A DNA stretch of 64,000 bases from Pontibacillus chungwhensis (GCF_030166655.1 NZ_CP126446.1:1488001-1552000), one strand, 5' to 3'. Positions 47,509-57,475 are shown, counted from the stretch's first letter. The notes: generated from the sequence alone by a model not told the origin. Made by a program: numbers and translations.

Positions 47509-48030
47509 TTACTGTAGCAGGGATTGTGGAGTGAACTCTGCGACTTGGGGCTGCTGCCCTCGTAAGAAAGCCGTAAGCCCAGTTCGCGCTAATTCCTTCA
47601 CACCGTAAGGGCGGAGGAGGTCAATGAGCGCTTCCACTTTATCTGATTTTCCAGTAACCTGAACCGTCATGCTTTCTTTACTGACGTCGATGACGGTGGC
47701 ACGGAAAGGTTCAATAATCGTTTGGATTTCGTTGCGGGTTTGAATGGTGCTGCCTACTTTAATTAACGCAAGCTCCCGAGCTACGATCGCTTTATCGGTA
47801 ATGTCTGATACCTTTAGCACATCGATTTGTTTGTTCAGCTGCTTCGTTAATTGTTCAAGCTTTTGGCTATCCTCGACATCCACAACAAATGTCATTTTCG
47901 ATATGCCTTCAGTTTCCGTACGACCAACGGAAATGCTTTCGATATTAAATTGTCGTTTGTGGAGGAGCCCCGTCACACGGTTTAAAACGCCGCTTCTGTT
48001 TTGGACGGTTGCTGTAATGATCCGTTTCAT
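47509..48030 (-). CDS. ilvH: Acetolactate synthase small (regulatory) subunit IlvH/IlvN
   Basis: A 173-residue protein with an N-terminal ACT domain ([34 protein letters not shown]) that confers valine feedback on IlvB, and a C-terminal domain (about residues 80-160). It overlaps ilvB by 4 nt, ensuring balanced subunits. Confidence 0.95.
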   Translation of the reverse strand: MKRIITATVQNRSGVLNRVTGLLHKRQFNIESISVGRTETEGISKMTFVVDVEDSQKLEQLTKQLNKQIDVLKVSDITDKAIVARELALIKVGSTIQTRNEIQTIIEPFRATVIDVSKESMTVQVTGKSDKVEALIDLLRPYGVKELARTGLTAFLRGQQPQVAEFTPQSLLQ

Positions 48031-49763
48031 CGTTTCACCCCAATCATTTCGTGTAGCCCTTTTCCTGGGGCGATCATTGGATAGACATTTTCTTGCTGTA
48101 GAACGCGGCAGTCCATCAGTACGGGACCATCGTAATCAAACACATCAGCCAAGATTTGAGACAATTCGTCTTGTGACTGGACAAGTTCTCCTCGAATGCC
48201 GTAACTTTCAGCAAGTTTCACAAAGTCTGGCTGTGATTGAAGGAGGGATTGAGAGAATCGCTCTTCATAAAATTTCTCTTGCCACTGACGAACCATGCCG
48301 AGTGCACCGTTGTTTACGATAATAATTTTGACGGGTAGGTTCTGTTCTTTTAAGACAGACAGCTCTTGCAGTGTCATTTGGAATCCGCCATCTCCGACAA
48401 TCGCAACAACAGGTTCGTCAGGGGAGGCGATTTGGGCGCCGATTGCAGCGGGGAAGCCAAAGCCCATTGTGCCAAGACCACCTGATGTGACCCAGCGATT
48501 CGGTTTGTTAAAGGAATAATACTGTGCGGCCCACATTTGGTGTTGCCCCACATCTGTTGTGACGATCGCGTTTCCTTCTGTAACTCTATGAAGAGCTGAG
48601 ATGAGCCATTGTGGCACCATTTCTTCTTCAGGATTATCGAACCAAAGAGGGAAGTTCGCTTTGTTTCCGGATACCTCTTTTAGCCAATCTCCGTGATTCT
48701 TCATCTCCACGTCCATCTTCTCAAGTTCCATCAGGGCTTTCTTCGCATCTGCCACGATAGGAATGTGCGTTTTCACGTTTTTCCCGATCTCAGCAGGATC
48801 GATATCCACGTGAGCCACTGTTGCTTTTGGAGCAAAGTGATTTAAATTTCCGGTCAGGCGGTCATCAAACCTGGCACCGACATTAATGAGAAGGTCGCAA
48901 TCGTAAAGCGCCATATTAGCGGAATACGTTCCGTGCATCCCAGCCATCCCAAGGCTTAATTCGTTCTCACCAGGGAAGCTGCCAAGTCCCAAAAGGGTAG
49001 TGGTTACAGGAAGGGCATGCTTCTCAGCAAAATTCTTCAATTCTTCCGATGCCCCCGCGTGAATAACACCTGCTCCAGCAAGAATGACTGGTTTTTTAGC
49101 ATGGGCCAACGCTTCTTTTAATTTCGTTAGCTGAAGTGGATTCGGTTTGACCGTCGGCTGATATCCTTGCAGGAAGAAGGTCGTATCATAAGACTCTTCT
49201 GCCGTGCTTGATGAGATATCTTTTGGAATATCGACGACAACAGGACCAGGTCGACCAGTAGAAGCAATATGGAACGCTTCTTTCACAATACGAGGGAGGT
49301 CGCTTAAAGATTGAACCTGGTAGTTGTGTTTTGTAATTGGAGTGGTAATCCCCATAACGTCTGCTTCCTGGAAAGCATCTGTTCCAATTACTCCGCTGCC
49401 TACTTGACCTGTGAACACGACGAGTGGGAGAGAATCCATCATCGCATCAGCGATCCCGGTAATTAAGTTGGTAGCTCCTGGTCCAGAAGTGGCGATGACA
49501 ACGCCAGGTTTGCCTGAAACGCGAGCGTAGCCTTCAGCTGCATGGATCGAACCTTGTTCGTGGCGGGAGAGAATATGATTAAATGCATCTCCTGCTCGGT
49601 ATATCGCATCATAAATTGGTAAAACGGCCCCTCCCGGATACCCAAATAACGTATCAACACCTACTTGTACGAGTGTGTCAACGAGAAGGTCTGCTCCAGT
49701 TTTTGGAGCGGCTGCAAAAGACTCAGTTGGTTGCTGTGCCTGCTGTTTTGCTTCTACCTTCAC
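48027..49763 (-). CDS. ilvB: Acetolactate synthase large subunit IlvB
   Basis: Start set at GTG 49763: GGAGGG lies 7 nt upstream, and the in-frame ATG at 49778 is part of the same site. The 578-residue ThDP enzyme has the catalytic Glu in [24 protein letters not shown], then [19 protein letters not shown] and the ThDP/Mg2+ motif [29 protein letters not shown]. It starts the valine/leucine and isoleucine branches. It is the first gene after the T-box. Confidence 0.95.
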   Translation of the reverse strand: MKVEAKQQAQQPTESFAAAPKTGADLLVDTLVQVGVDTLFGYPGGAVLPIYDAIYRAGDAFNHILSRHEQGSIHAAEGYARVSGKPGVVIATSGPGATNLITGIADAMMDSLPLVVFTGQVGSGVIGTDAFQEADVMGITTPITKHNYQVQSLSDLPRIVKEAFHIASTGRPGPVVVDIPKDISSSTAEESYDTTFFLQGYQPTVKPNPLQLTKLKEALAHAKKPVILAGAGVIHAGASEELKNFAEKHALPVTTTLLGLGSFPGENELSLGMAGMHGTYSANMALYDCDLLINVGARFDDRLTGNLNHFAPKATVAHVDIDPAEIGKNVKTHIPIVADAKKALMELEKMDVEMKNHGDWLKEVSGNKANFPLWFDNPEEEMVPQWLISALHRVTEGNAIVTTDVGQHQMWAAQYYSFNKPNRWVTSGGLGTMGFGFPAAIGAQIASPDEPVVAIVGDGGFQMTLQELSVLKEQNLPVKIIIVNNGALGMVRQWQEKFYEERFSQSLLQSQPDFVKLAESYGIRGELVQSQDELSQILADVFDYDGPVLMDCRVLQQENVYPMIAPGKGLHEMIGVKR

Positions 49764-49835
49764 CTGTAATCCCTCCATTTCATGTGATCTTGTTTATTCA
49801 AACTAGCTTAGCTAGTGATTCACTTTTTTCCATAA

Positions 49836-50150
49836 TAAAAACCATCCCACCCCATATAAACTTCACGTGTTGTGAAGAGTTAGGGGCGAAATGGTTCTTT
49901 TCGCGGTACCACCCTGATTTCGCAGCTGTGTAACGTGCTGCCTTACGAGACGTAGAACAAGAGGATGTTCTTCGTCTCTTTCGATAACAGGTGCTCATTG
50001 TACACCTGACTTGAGCCTACTAAACTGGGTCGTTCAGCCAAGCACTCAGGGAGGATGTCAGAGTAAGGTGTATTTCCGGGCTTCCAGCAACCCCGGCTCT
50101 CTGTGAATACAGGTTCTTACTCCTTTATTCCCGTCGCAGATTTGTCGATA
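49836..50150 (-). ncRNA. T-box leader (probably leucine-specific) of ilvBHC-leuABCD
   Basis: On the minus strand: Stem I begins AGGAGTAAGAACC; the T-box core AGGGTGGTACCGCG maps to 49902-49915; the terminator AACCATTTCGCCCC / GGGGTGGGATGGTTTTT follows at 49836-49897. The likely specifier is CUC (Leu) in CTTACTCTGACATCC, as in the B. subtilis ilv-leu operon; this assignment is by eye. Uncharged tRNA-Leu would stabilise the antiterminator. The leader starts right after the ilvD stop codon. Confidence 0.95.
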
Positions 50151-50158
50151 TCCACTTT

Positions 50159-51829
50159 TTATACTTTCATGATTCCGCCTGTATTTGCGGAAGTAACGAG
50201 CTTCTGGTATTTGGCAAGGTAGCCACGACCATCGATTTTACTAGGGGGCTTTTCCCATGCCGCTCTTCGTTCTTCTAACACATCGTCTTCTACAAAAAGT
50301 TTAATCGTTCTTGCTTCGAGGTCAATCTGAATTGGATCCCCGTCAGCGACTAAGCCGATCGGACCACCTTCAGCAGCTTCAGGTGAAACGTGACCGATTG
50401 ATATACCGCGCGTTGCGCCTGAAAAGCGTCCGTCTGTAATTAAAGCGACATCTTTATCTAAGCCTCGACCCGCAATGGCTGAGGTAGGGGCAAGCATCTC
50501 TGGCATGCCAGGTCCGCCTTTTGGCCCTTCATATCGAATGACGACCACGTGACCTGCTTGGACCGTTCCGTCATCAATTCCAGCCTGCGCTTCATCTTGT
50601 GAGTTAAAGACGATCGCTTTCCCGTTAAACTGCTTAATGGAAGGATCAACGGCACCAACTTTAATGACGCCACCATCAGGGGCAAGATTTCCGTAGAGGA
50701 TCGATAAGCCTCCGACTGGGCTATACGGGTTCTCTTTTTCCCTAATAACATCTTTATTTAAGATCTCAGCGTCTTTTACGTTTTCGTAAACGGATTTTCC
50801 GGTAATGGTAACCCGGTCGCGATCAATCAATCCTTCAATCTGACACAGTTCACGGATGATGGCACTGAGGCCACCTGCATTGTGAACGTCTTGCATAGAG
50901 TAATCTGATGCTGGGCTAATCTTGGCCAAATATGGCGTTTTCTCGGCTATGCTATTCACTCGGCTCAAATCATAATCAACGCCTGCTTCATGGGCGATGG
51001 CTAGTGTGTGAAGGACTGTGTTTGTAGAACCTCCCATTGCCATATCCAATGCAAACGCATCGTCGAACGCTTTCTCTGTCGCGATATCTCTTGGACGAAT
51101 GTCCTTCTTCACTAGGTCTACTAAATGATGCGCTGCCTCTTTAATAAGACGATGACGCTCATCTGATGTGGCTACAATTGTAGCGTTACCAGGTACCGTT
51201 ACACCTAGCATTTCCATCAGAGAGTTCATGGAATTGGCGGTAAACATGCCTGAGCATGATCCGCAAGTCGGGCAGGCAGATGTTTCTAACTCGGCTAACT
51301 CAGCTTGGCTCATCTTTCCTTGGTTGTAGGCTCCAACGCCTTCGAAAACCGATACAAGAGAGAGGGGATCACCACTTGAAGATACCCCGGCTTCCATCGG
51401 TCCACCTGTTACGAAAACAGAAGGAACGTTCGTGCGCATGGATGCCATCAGCATTCCAGGTGTGATCTTGTCACAGTTTGGAATGAAGAACACTCCATCA
51501 AACCAGTGAGCATTAATGACGGTTTCAGCACTATCGGCAATAATCTCACGGCTTGGAAGGGAGTAACGCATTCCAATGTGTCCCATGGCGATACCATCAT
51601 CAACACCGATCGTGTTAAATTCAAATGGAATACCACCAGCTTCTCGAATGGCTTCTTTTACAACCTCTGCGAATTTATTTAAGTGTTTGTGCCCTGGAAT
51701 GATATCAATATAAGAGTTACAAACACCGATAAATGGTTTCTCAAGATCTCTTGTGTGCACCCCGGCTGCATGTAATAAAGAGCGGTGGGGAGCGCGGTCG
51801 ATTCCAACTTTGATCATGTCACTTCTCAT
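50159..51829 (-). CDS. ilvD: Dihydroxy-acid dehydratase IlvD
   Basis: A 556-residue protein. Fe-S cysteines lie in [13 protein letters not shown] and [32 protein letters not shown] and [23 protein letters not shown] are family motifs. It dehydrates dihydroxy-acids to the 2-oxo acids of valine and isoleucine. AGGAGG precedes the ATG. It lies upstream of the T-box, so it escapes tRNA control if transcribed from the ilvE promoter. Confidence 0.96.
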   Translation of the reverse strand: MRSDMIKVGIDRAPHRSLLHAAGVHTRDLEKPFIGVCNSYIDIIPGHKHLNKFAEVVKEAIREAGGIPFEFNTIGVDDGIAMGHIGMRYSLPSREIIADSAETVINAHWFDGVFFIPNCDKITPGMLMASMRTNVPSVFVTGGPMEAGVSSSGDPLSLVSVFEGVGAYNQGKMSQAELAELETSACPTCGSCSGMFTANSMNSLMEMLGVTVPGNATIVATSDERHRLIKEAAHHLVDLVKKDIRPRDIATEKAFDDAFALDMAMGGSTNTVLHTLAIAHEAGVDYDLSRVNSIAEKTPYLAKISPASDYSMQDVHNAGGLSAIIRELCQIEGLIDRDRVTITGKSVYENVKDAEILNKDVIREKENPYSPVGGLSILYGNLAPDGGVIKVGAVDPSIKQFNGKAIVFNSQDEAQAGIDDGTVQAGHVVVIRYEGPKGGPGMPEMLAPTSAIAGRGLDKDVALITDGRFSGATRGISIGHVSPEAAEGGPIGLVADGDPIQIDLEARTIKLFVEDDVLEERRAAWEKPPSKIDGRGYLAKYQKLVTSANTGGIMKV

Positions 51830-51841
51830 GATGGGTACCTC

Positions 51842-52750
51842 CTAACTAACAGCTACATCTTTTTTATTCTCTGGATAACACTGAACACCGTCACGTACGA
51901 CAAGTTCACGGAATAATTGGAGCATGTGGTTGGTGACTTCACCAGGCAATCCGTTCCCAATCTGTCGTTTGTCGACGTCCACAACAGCGATTACCTCAGC
52001 AGCTGTTCCTGTTAAGAAGACCTCATCAGCCACATAAACATCGTGGCGTGTGAAAGGTTCTTGTTTGAGTTCATATCCATGTTCCTCGGCAAGGTCGATA
52101 ATCGCATTTCGCGTTACACCTTCTAAAGCTCCGAGATAAACAGGTGGGGTATAGATCGTGCCGTTTTTCACAATAAAGATATTATCGGCTGATCCTTCTG
52201 TTACGTAACCTTGGTCGTTTAGCATAAGAGCTTCGTCTACACCGGCTTGGTTCGCTTCTAATTTCACTAGGATATTATTTAAGTAATTCAATGATTTTAC
52301 TTGTGGACTTAGTACGTCTGGTCGATTGCGTCTAGAAGCAACGGATCCAAGGCGTAAACCTCGTTCATATAATTCCTTAGGGAAAAGCGCGAGTGCTTCT
52401 GCGATGATCACAACGCGTGGTGTAGGGCAGCTTGCTGGATCTAAGCCAAGGTTGCCAGGTCCGCGTGATACAACAACTCGGATATACGCGTCAGACAATT
52501 CGTTTTGACGGATTGTATCGACAATGACTTGCTTAAATTCCTCCTTTTCGTATGGTAACTCAAGCAAGATTGACTTCGCGGAGTCATAAAGGCGGTTCAC
52601 GTGTTCGTCGAGTTTGAAGATGTTGCCGCTATAGGCTCTAATCCCTTCGAACACCCCGTCTCCATATAAAAATCCATGGTCGTAGACTGAAACGACCGCC
52701 TCTTCTTTTTTAACAAATTGGCCGTTTAGGAAAATCCATTGACTGCTCAT
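51842..52750 (-). CDS. ilvE: Branched-chain amino-acid aminotransferase IlvE
   Basis: Start at ATG 52750 (MSSQWIFLNGQFVKKEEA), eight bases after AAGGAG; the frame extending to 52954 covers the promoter. A 302-residue fold-type IV PLP enzyme of the short IlvE type: VYDHGFLYGDGVFEGIRAY, the PLP Lys in QVKSLNYLNNIL and EGSADNIFIVK. It transaminates the 2-oxo acids to Leu, Ile and Val. It is the first gene of the ilv-leu locus. Confidence 0.94.
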   Translation of the reverse strand: MSSQWIFLNGQFVKKEEAVVSVYDHGFLYGDGVFEGIRAYSGNIFKLDEHVNRLYDSAKSILLELPYEKEEFKQVIVDTIRQNELSDAYIRVVVSRGPGNLGLDPASCPTPRVVIIAEALALFPKELYERGLRLGSVASRRNRPDVLSPQVKSLNYLNNILVKLEANQAGVDEALMLNDQGYVTEGSADNIFIVKNGTIYTPPVYLGALEGVTRNAIIDLAEEHGYELKQEPFTRHDVYVADEVFLTGTAAEVIAVVDVDKRQIGNGLPGEVTNHMLQLFRELVVRDGVQCYPENKKDVAVS

Positions 52751-52925
52751 ACTTACACTCCTTCCCTTTAATGTATTAATGCTTAAACTCAGTAAAGTAT
52801 GAATGGTGAAAATATAGCCCGATTGCTTCATCGAATTTTTTAAATTGAAACAAGGGGCAATAGGTTCATGAATCACTCGAGAAAATGTTGATCTGTTTTT
52901 CAATGAATGATTTAAATTATGGATA

Positions 52926-52954
52926 ATCATAAGCCGAAAATAAGGCAAGGTCAA
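52926..52954 (-). promoter_or_regulatory. SigA promoter of ilvE-ilvD
   Basis: TTGACC, 17 bp, TATGAT on the minus strand, about 175 bp before the ilvE start codon. Confidence 0.78.
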
Positions 52955-52967
52955 CAGCTATTTACCA

Positions 52968-52982
52968 ACTTTTCTGACAAGT
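52968..52982. promoter_or_regulatory. CodY-box candidate upstream of ilvE
   Basis: ACTTTTCTGACAAGT matches the CodY consensus AATTTTCWGAAAATT at 12 of 15 positions, 14 bp upstream of the -35 element. CodY control of ilv-leu genes is well established in Bacillus. Confidence 0.45.
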
Positions 52983-53000
52983 GTGATAAATCAGATTATT

Positions 53001-53014
53001 AGAAAACGCTTACA
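53001..53014. promoter_or_regulatory. cre-like (CcpA) site upstream of ilvE
   Basis: AGAAAACGCTTACA matches the cre consensus at 13 of 14 positions. In B. subtilis a cre upstream of ilvB mediates CcpA activation; the equivalent here sits upstream of ilvE. Confidence 0.5.
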
Positions 53015-53165
53015 TCGTTGAGAGCGTTGAGCTTGGGAAAAACGAGAAGAAATCGAGAAAATAAAGAAAAAAAGTAAGAGGGTTTTTCTGGGGATTTGGC
53101 TTGTGTGGAGGGAGTATAAAACGGTGTTGAAGTAAAGATTTTATTTCTTTTTTTCTTATTTTTTT

Positions 53166-53650
53166 AGTGGGGTGTCGAAAGTGGGGTTTGGGTGTAGAAA
53201 GCGAGGGTGGAGTGTAGAAAGGAGCAGCGGAATGAAGAAAGAGAGAGGCGGAATGAAGAAAGGTAGCTGAGGACTGAAGAAAGCGAGGGTGGAGTGAATA
53301 AAGCTGATCTGAACTGTAGAAAGGAGCAGCGGAATGAAGAAAGACAGCCTGGAGTGTCGAAAGCAGCTCGTGAATGTGTAAAGTGGAGTTGGAATGAAGA
53401 AAGAGAGAGGTGGAATGAAGAAAAGTAGCTGAGGACTGAAGAAAGCGAGGGTGGAGTGAATAAAGCGGACCGAAATTGTAGAAAGGGGCAGCGGTATGTA
53501 GAATGACAACCTGGAATGCCGAAAGCAGCTCTCGAGTGTGTAAAGCGCATTCGAACTGTAGTAATAGAGCCGTGCACTGAAGAAAGGTTACCCAGCAGTG
53601 TAGAAACAGACGTCTAAGTGTCTAAAACGCACTCGAAATGCAGAAAAGAA
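53166..53650. repeat. 20-bp-period tandem array, about 24 degenerate units in a 162-bp higher-order repeat
   Basis: A motif close to GGARTGNAGAAAG recurs with its AAA at 53178, 53198, 53218, 53238, 53259, 53280, 53300 and so on to 53644. Steps are 20 bp, with pairs of 21-bp steps after every six 20-bp steps, so the pattern repeats every 162 bp (for example 53229 and 53391). The plus strand is strongly purine-rich. Frames through it are shadows, since 20 is not a multiple of three. The 53651-53809 remainder holds a TATAAT (53759) for the helicase gene. Confidence 0.93.
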
Positions 53651-53809
53651 TCCAAGCAAATAAAGATCCAAAGTCATTTAATACAGTTATTTCTTACAAA
53701 AACCCTTCTTTCCACTTCTTATTCACGAAAAATGTAGATAGCACTGCCTTGTAACGGCTATAATAGAACAAGTAACCGTAAGAGCGGTAGAGTAGAAAGG
53801 ATTTGTATA

Positions 53810-54937
53810 ATGGAACAACAATCACCATTTTTTGAAAGCTTGAAACCTTTCATAAAGGATGCATGGAACAAAGCAGGGTTTTCTCGAGCCACTGCCGTTC
53901 AGAACGAAACAGCGCCTTTAATTGTGGAAGGTAAAGATGTCATAGCAGAAGCACCAACAGGGAGTGGGAAGACGTTAGCCTATCTATTGCCTGTTTTACA
54001 AAAGATTGATCCAGAGGCTAAGCAGGCTCAAGTCGTCATTTTAGCTTCCTCGCAAGAACTTGTGATGCAGATTTTCGATGAAGTACGAAAGTGGACGGAA
54101 GGAAGTGGCATCAAAAGTACATCCCTGATCGGGGGTGCGAATGTGAAGCGTCAGCTCGAGAAACTGAAAAAGAAACCTCATATCATTGTTGGGACACCTG
54201 GGCGTGTTAATGAGCTGATTGAGAAGAAGAAGCTGAAAATGCATGAAGTGAAAACAATCGTCCTAGATGAAGGAGATCAGCTGCTCGTACCAGAACATAT
54301 GAAAACGATCCGTAGCATTATTAAGCCGACGCTTAAAGAACGCCAGCTGCTTGTTTTCTCGGCTACCCTTTCTGAAACAGCGGTAGAAGATGCTCGTAGC
54401 CTTATGCAAGAACCTGAAGTGCTGAAGGTTGAAGATAAAGAAACAGAACAGCCAGAGGTAGATCATTATTACATCGTAAGTGAAGGCCGCAAGAAAGCAG
54501 ACACTCTTCGTAAACTTGTTTATTTAAAAGGGTTCAAAGGTCTTGCGTTCATGCGGGACATTGGGAACTTAACGGTGTTTGCTGAGAAGCTTGATTATCG
54601 CGGGGTTGATGTAGGTACCCTTCACGGGGATACGAAGAAGCAACAACGTGCGCAGGTTCTAAAGAAATTCCGTCGAAATGAATACAGACTCGTACTAGCA
54701 ACAGATGTTGCTGCCCGTGGAATTGATTTACCTGATATTAATTATATTATCAACGTGGATCCTCCAAAAGAAACGGAGTACACTCACCGTGCAGGTCGGA
54801 CTGGACGCCTTGGTTCTTCAGAGGGTACAGTTATTACGATTGTAACTCCTGACGAAGAGAAGAAAATGAAAAAGCTAGCCAAAGACCTTAACCTCAACAT
54901 TAAGAAAACAGATATTTACAAAGGTCAACTAAAATAA
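53810..54937 (+). CDS. yfmL: DEAD-box RNA helicase, YfmL-like
   Basis: A 375-residue helicase, the length of B. subtilis YfmL, consisting of the two RecA domains only. Q-motif region FSRATAVQNETAPLI, Walker A APTGSGKT (48-55), GTPGR, SAT, and HRAGRTGR are present. Motif II reads DEGD (153-156) rather than DEAD. It remodels RNA, probably in ribosome assembly as reported for YfmL. TATAAT lies at 53759; GTAGAAAGGATT is the ribosome binding region. Confidence 0.88.
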   Translation: MEQQSPFFESLKPFIKDAWNKAGFSRATAVQNETAPLIVEGKDVIAEAPTGSGKTLAYLLPVLQKIDPEAKQAQVVILASSQELVMQIFDEVRKWTEGSGIKSTSLIGGANVKRQLEKLKKKPHIIVGTPGRVNELIEKKKLKMHEVKTIVLDEGDQLLVPEHMKTIRSIIKPTLKERQLLVFSATLSETAVEDARSLMQEPEVLKVEDKETEQPEVDHYYIVSEGRKKADTLRKLVYLKGFKGLAFMRDIGNLTVFAEKLDYRGVDVGTLHGDTKKQQRAQVLKKFRRNEYRLVLATDVAARGIDLPDINYIINVDPPKETEYTHRAGRTGRLGSSEGTVITIVTPDEEKKMKKLAKDLNLNIKKTDIYKGQLK

Positions 54938-54940
54938 ACA

Positions 54941-54977
54941 AGAACCGCATGGGCTAACCTAAGCCATGCGGTTCTTT
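54941..54977 (+). terminator. Terminator of yfmL
   Basis: AGAACCGCATGGC / GCCATGCGGTTCTTT-type arms directly after the stop codon. Confidence 0.9.
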
Positions 54978-54990
54978 CATGTGTTAAAGC

Positions 54991-55038
54991 GTGCCAGACA
55001 CCTATCAGTGCTGTAGAGTACTAAAGCGTGTCAGACAC
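54991..55038. repeat. 37-bp array, locus 6 (2 copies)
   Basis: GTGCCAGACAC at 54991 and GTGTCAGACAC at 55028, 37 bp apart, between the convergent yfmL and pterin dehydratase genes. Confidence 0.93.
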
Positions 55039-55068
55039 GCATCAATTCTTTAAAGCGCTAAAACGAGT

Positions 55069-55362
55069 TTAGGATTCTAAGTTCGTATAGGCTTCGTCGT
55101 AGCGCTGGGCGAGGTCGAAGTCTCTGGCGGATAGGCCTTTGACGTCGTGGGATGTAAGAGAAACGGTTACCTTCCCATAATCGACTCCAATGTAAGGATG
55201 GTGGTCTTTTTCTTCAGCGATTGCGGCTAATTTGTTCACAAACTGAATGCCATCTAAGTATTCGTTAAACGTAAAGGTTCTTTCGATTGAACCGTCTTTC
55301 CGTTCCCATTCAGGCACATCCTGTAGGGAGTGTTGAATTTCTTCTTCTGTATATGCTGCCAT
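55069..55362 (-). CDS. 4a-hydroxytetrahydrobiopterin (pterin-4a-carbinolamine) dehydratase
   Basis: A 97-residue protein of family length. The active-site motif EEKDHHPYIGVDYGKVTVSLTSHDVKGLSARDFDLAQ carries the His-His pair. It dehydrates the 4a-carbinolamine formed by pterin-dependent hydroxylases. No phenylalanine hydroxylase is visible in the window, so the physiological pterin cycle is unclear. It stands alone with AGGTG upstream. Confidence 0.9.
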   Translation of the reverse strand: MAAYTEEEIQHSLQDVPEWERKDGSIERTFTFNEYLDGIQFVNKLAAIAEEKDHHPYIGVDYGKVTVSLTSHDVKGLSARDFDLAQRYDEAYTNLES

Positions 55363-55603
55363 TATTAATCACCTGCTTTTGTATAGTAATATAATGATAG
55401 ACCTTACTCCAGATTGATTTAGGAGCTTCTTTATCTTTTTACCTTTTTAGTCTTTCCTTTAAACGTTTTGTCATGTTATCATCACATCCTTTGGGAAATC
55501 TCTCACCCAAAGCCCATTTATGCATATTATTAGGATTATCTTGCTGTGATATGGGTAACGATAAGAAGAAGATTTATTTTTCAGGAGAGGTGAAACAGAA
55601 ACA

Positions 55604-55855
55604 ATGAGGCTTTTTACAAAAGAAGACATTAAAGCCGACAACGGACACTATGAGATTTTTCTGACGATCAACAAGCAACAATTGCTTAAGCACATTGATG
55701 ATGAAATGCCAGCTTTTATTAAGAAACAAGCCATTGATCATATACAGGCAAGGTACGATCATGTTCCAATTCGAGTGGTTCGCATCATGATTGGTTCAAT
55801 GCTCTACTTTTCATTTGCTGTCAACCAAAAGAAACAATTAAGTCCACTTACGTAA
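55604..55855 (+). CDS. Hypothetical 83-residue protein
   Basis: AGGAGAGGTG lies 12 nt before the ATG and a strong terminator follows the stop, so this looks like a real gene. The sequence (MRLFTKEDIKADNGHYEIFL, IPIRVVRIMIGSMLYF-like C-terminal half) is soluble with a mixed alpha/beta pattern. No family was recognised and neighbours give no hint. Confidence 0.6.
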   Translation: MRLFTKEDIKADNGHYEIFLTINKQQLLKHIDDEMPAFIKKQAIDHIQARYDHVPIRVVRIMIGSMLYFSFAVNQKKQLSPLT

Positions 55856-55856
55856 A

Positions 55857-55896
55857 AAAAGGCGTCTCCTTTATAAAAAGGGAGGCGCCTTTTTAA
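55857..55896. terminator. Bidirectional terminator
   Basis: AAAAAAGGCGTCTCC and GGGAGGCGCCTTTTT arms between the convergent small hypothetical gene and the LysE transporter. Confidence 0.9.
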
Positions 55897-56540
55897 ATAA
55901 TTTGAAACACCAGCACAGCACACTGGTACCCGAAATAAATGCCAAAACCAATTAAAACAAGACTTGCGATAATACAAATGCTTCGCATAACAGCTTGGTT
56001 CATCAGTATACGACTGAAATGCACGGTTAAGGCGAGATTTAGATTCCAAAGCCCAATTCCCACAAACACTAAACTACTTGTAAGGAAGGCTTGGAGCTGA
56101 TTGTCCTGTTGGAAACTAGAGCTTAGTACAGACCCATAAATACTAATCCAAAATAATAAATTCATTGGATTCGTTCCGGCTATGGTTAATCCTGTAATAT
56201 ACGATCTCCGTCTGACTTGAACCGATTGGCGATGAACGCTCTCTTTTGCTTCGTTTGGGACAACGCTTGCAAATAAATTGACCCAGCCAGAGTGGATCAG
56301 AATAAAACAACCCAGTCCCATTAAGGTAATCTTGACCCAAACCATCGTTAAAACCTGTGATAGCCCAAAGAACATTGCAGCCATCAATAAAAGATCAGAG
56401 CTCATCCCGCCAAGCCCGACTAAAAAAGCGGGCCAGAATCCATAAAGCAAACCTCGCTTCACAATTTCAATGTTGATGGGGCCAATAGGCGCCGCAATCG
56501 ATAATCCCAGAATAATGGAACTAATCATGGTAGGAAACAT
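55893..56540 (-). CDS. LysE/RhtB-family amino-acid exporter
   Basis: A 215-residue membrane protein with six hydrophobic segments. The family signature appears at the N-terminus (ILGLSIAAPIGPINIEIVKRGLLYGF) and near the centre (GLTIAGTNPMNLLFWISIYGSVL). Such proteins export amino acids or their analogues by proton exchange; the substrate is not readable. Monocistronic. Confidence 0.88.
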   Translation of the reverse strand: MFPTMISSIILGLSIAAPIGPINIEIVKRGLLYGFWPAFLVGLGGMSSDLLLMAAMFFGLSQVLTMVWVKITLMGLGCFILIHSGWVNLFASVVPNEAKESVHRQSVQVRRRSYITGLTIAGTNPMNLLFWISIYGSVLSSSFQQDNQLQAFLTSSLVFVGIGLWNLNLALTVHFSRILMNQAVMRSICIIASLVLIGFGIYFGYQCAVLVFQII

Positions 56541-56608
56541 AACGATACCCTTTCATTTAGCTTGTCTTTATTAGTAAATGAAAGGGGGAGTGAATTCAGA
56601 ACATCGAT

Positions 56609-57307
56609 TTATTGGTAACGCTCGAACGGGAAGATACTGGTATGGAGATTTTTTGAGAAGTACGCTACGGGTTTTCGGTCAAACACAGAAGAAGGGAGAA
56701 AATCTGTCAGGTCATTTATAGGCATCTCCACTTCAGCCTTCTGCAACTGCCAGTTTTGATGAAAAATCGGACCCTTATAGATTCGTTTCCCACGGTTCAC
56801 CCAAAGGGCATAGCGTTCTGTGAGCCAATACATTAAAGACCCGGGTTGAGTTCTGAGTACTGGAGATACAGGCTTGTAGCGAGCATGAAAATGAGCCGGA
56901 GGGTATCCAGTATGGGTTCTGCGGCTTAGGAAATGGTACGTGCCATCTTGCTGATCGAGAGACATCCTAGCCGTTACGTAATTTAAGCCAAACACATACC
57001 TGGCTATGCCAACGCCTATGAGGTGATTTGCATCTAACGTATAAAAATAAACGCCAGGTTCGCCATTATAGGTTACATAGGTTCTGACGTTAAGTTCAAG
57101 TAACTGATTAAAACCAGGGACTGGTGGAAGTCCTCTTAGCTGGATGTTTTTCATTTGGAAGGGGACGATGGCAATCCAAGCCCAGCCTTCGTATGTATCG
57201 ATATCGAAACAATCTGGCACATGTGGCCTAAGATCGTCGACTTTAACGGGCCAATGGATAAATATCAGGTCATTCCAATCTTGTTTCATAATCCACGATT
57301 TTTTCAA
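56609..57307 (-). CDS. yqjF: YqjF-family DUF2071 protein
   Basis: Start chosen at TTG 57307 (MKKSWIMKQDWND), nine bases after AGGAGG; the frame runs on to 57364 without a ribosome binding site. The 232-residue product matches the YqjF/DUF2071 family (LIFIHWPVKVDDLRPHVPDCFDIDTYEGWAWIAIVPFQM, ELNVRTYVTYNGEPGVYFYTLDANH, ARYKP). Its beta-rich fold is known, but the biochemical role is not. Monocistronic. Confidence 0.82.
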   Translation of the reverse strand: MKKSWIMKQDWNDLIFIHWPVKVDDLRPHVPDCFDIDTYEGWAWIAIVPFQMKNIQLRGLPPVPGFNQLLELNVRTYVTYNGEPGVYFYTLDANHLIGVGIARYVFGLNYVTARMSLDQQDGTYHFLSRRTHTGYPPAHFHARYKPVSPVLRTQPGSLMYWLTERYALWVNRGKRIYKGPIFHQNWQLQKAEVEMPINDLTDFLPSSVFDRKPVAYFSKNLHTSIFPFERYQ

Positions 57308-57475
57308 AGCATCACGCCTCCTTGATCGTTCTATGTATACCCATAGATGGGGAGGACCATGCATAAGAGTGTTTTTAGAGCGGCAGGAGGGAGAAGGTTC
57401 TCATACTATATTACATATGGTAAGGTAGTGGTATGTAATATTTTCCATTAAAGCTTAAGTGGACTTTTGCTAAAC

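Noticed and set aside
52826-52852. AT-rich ATTTTTTAAATTGAAA stretch as a CodY box before ilvE
   Set aside because: It has at least five mismatches to the CodY consensus; the site at 52968-52982 is better.
53156-53577. Minus-strand ORFs of 117 and 137 codons with repeated SFFIPLLLS-like protein
   Set aside because: They are translations of the 20-bp DNA array in different frames; the period is not a multiple of three, and there is no ribosome binding site.
53166-53650. CRISPR array
   Set aside because: Units are degenerate, 20 bp in step with no unique spacers, and no cas genes are present.
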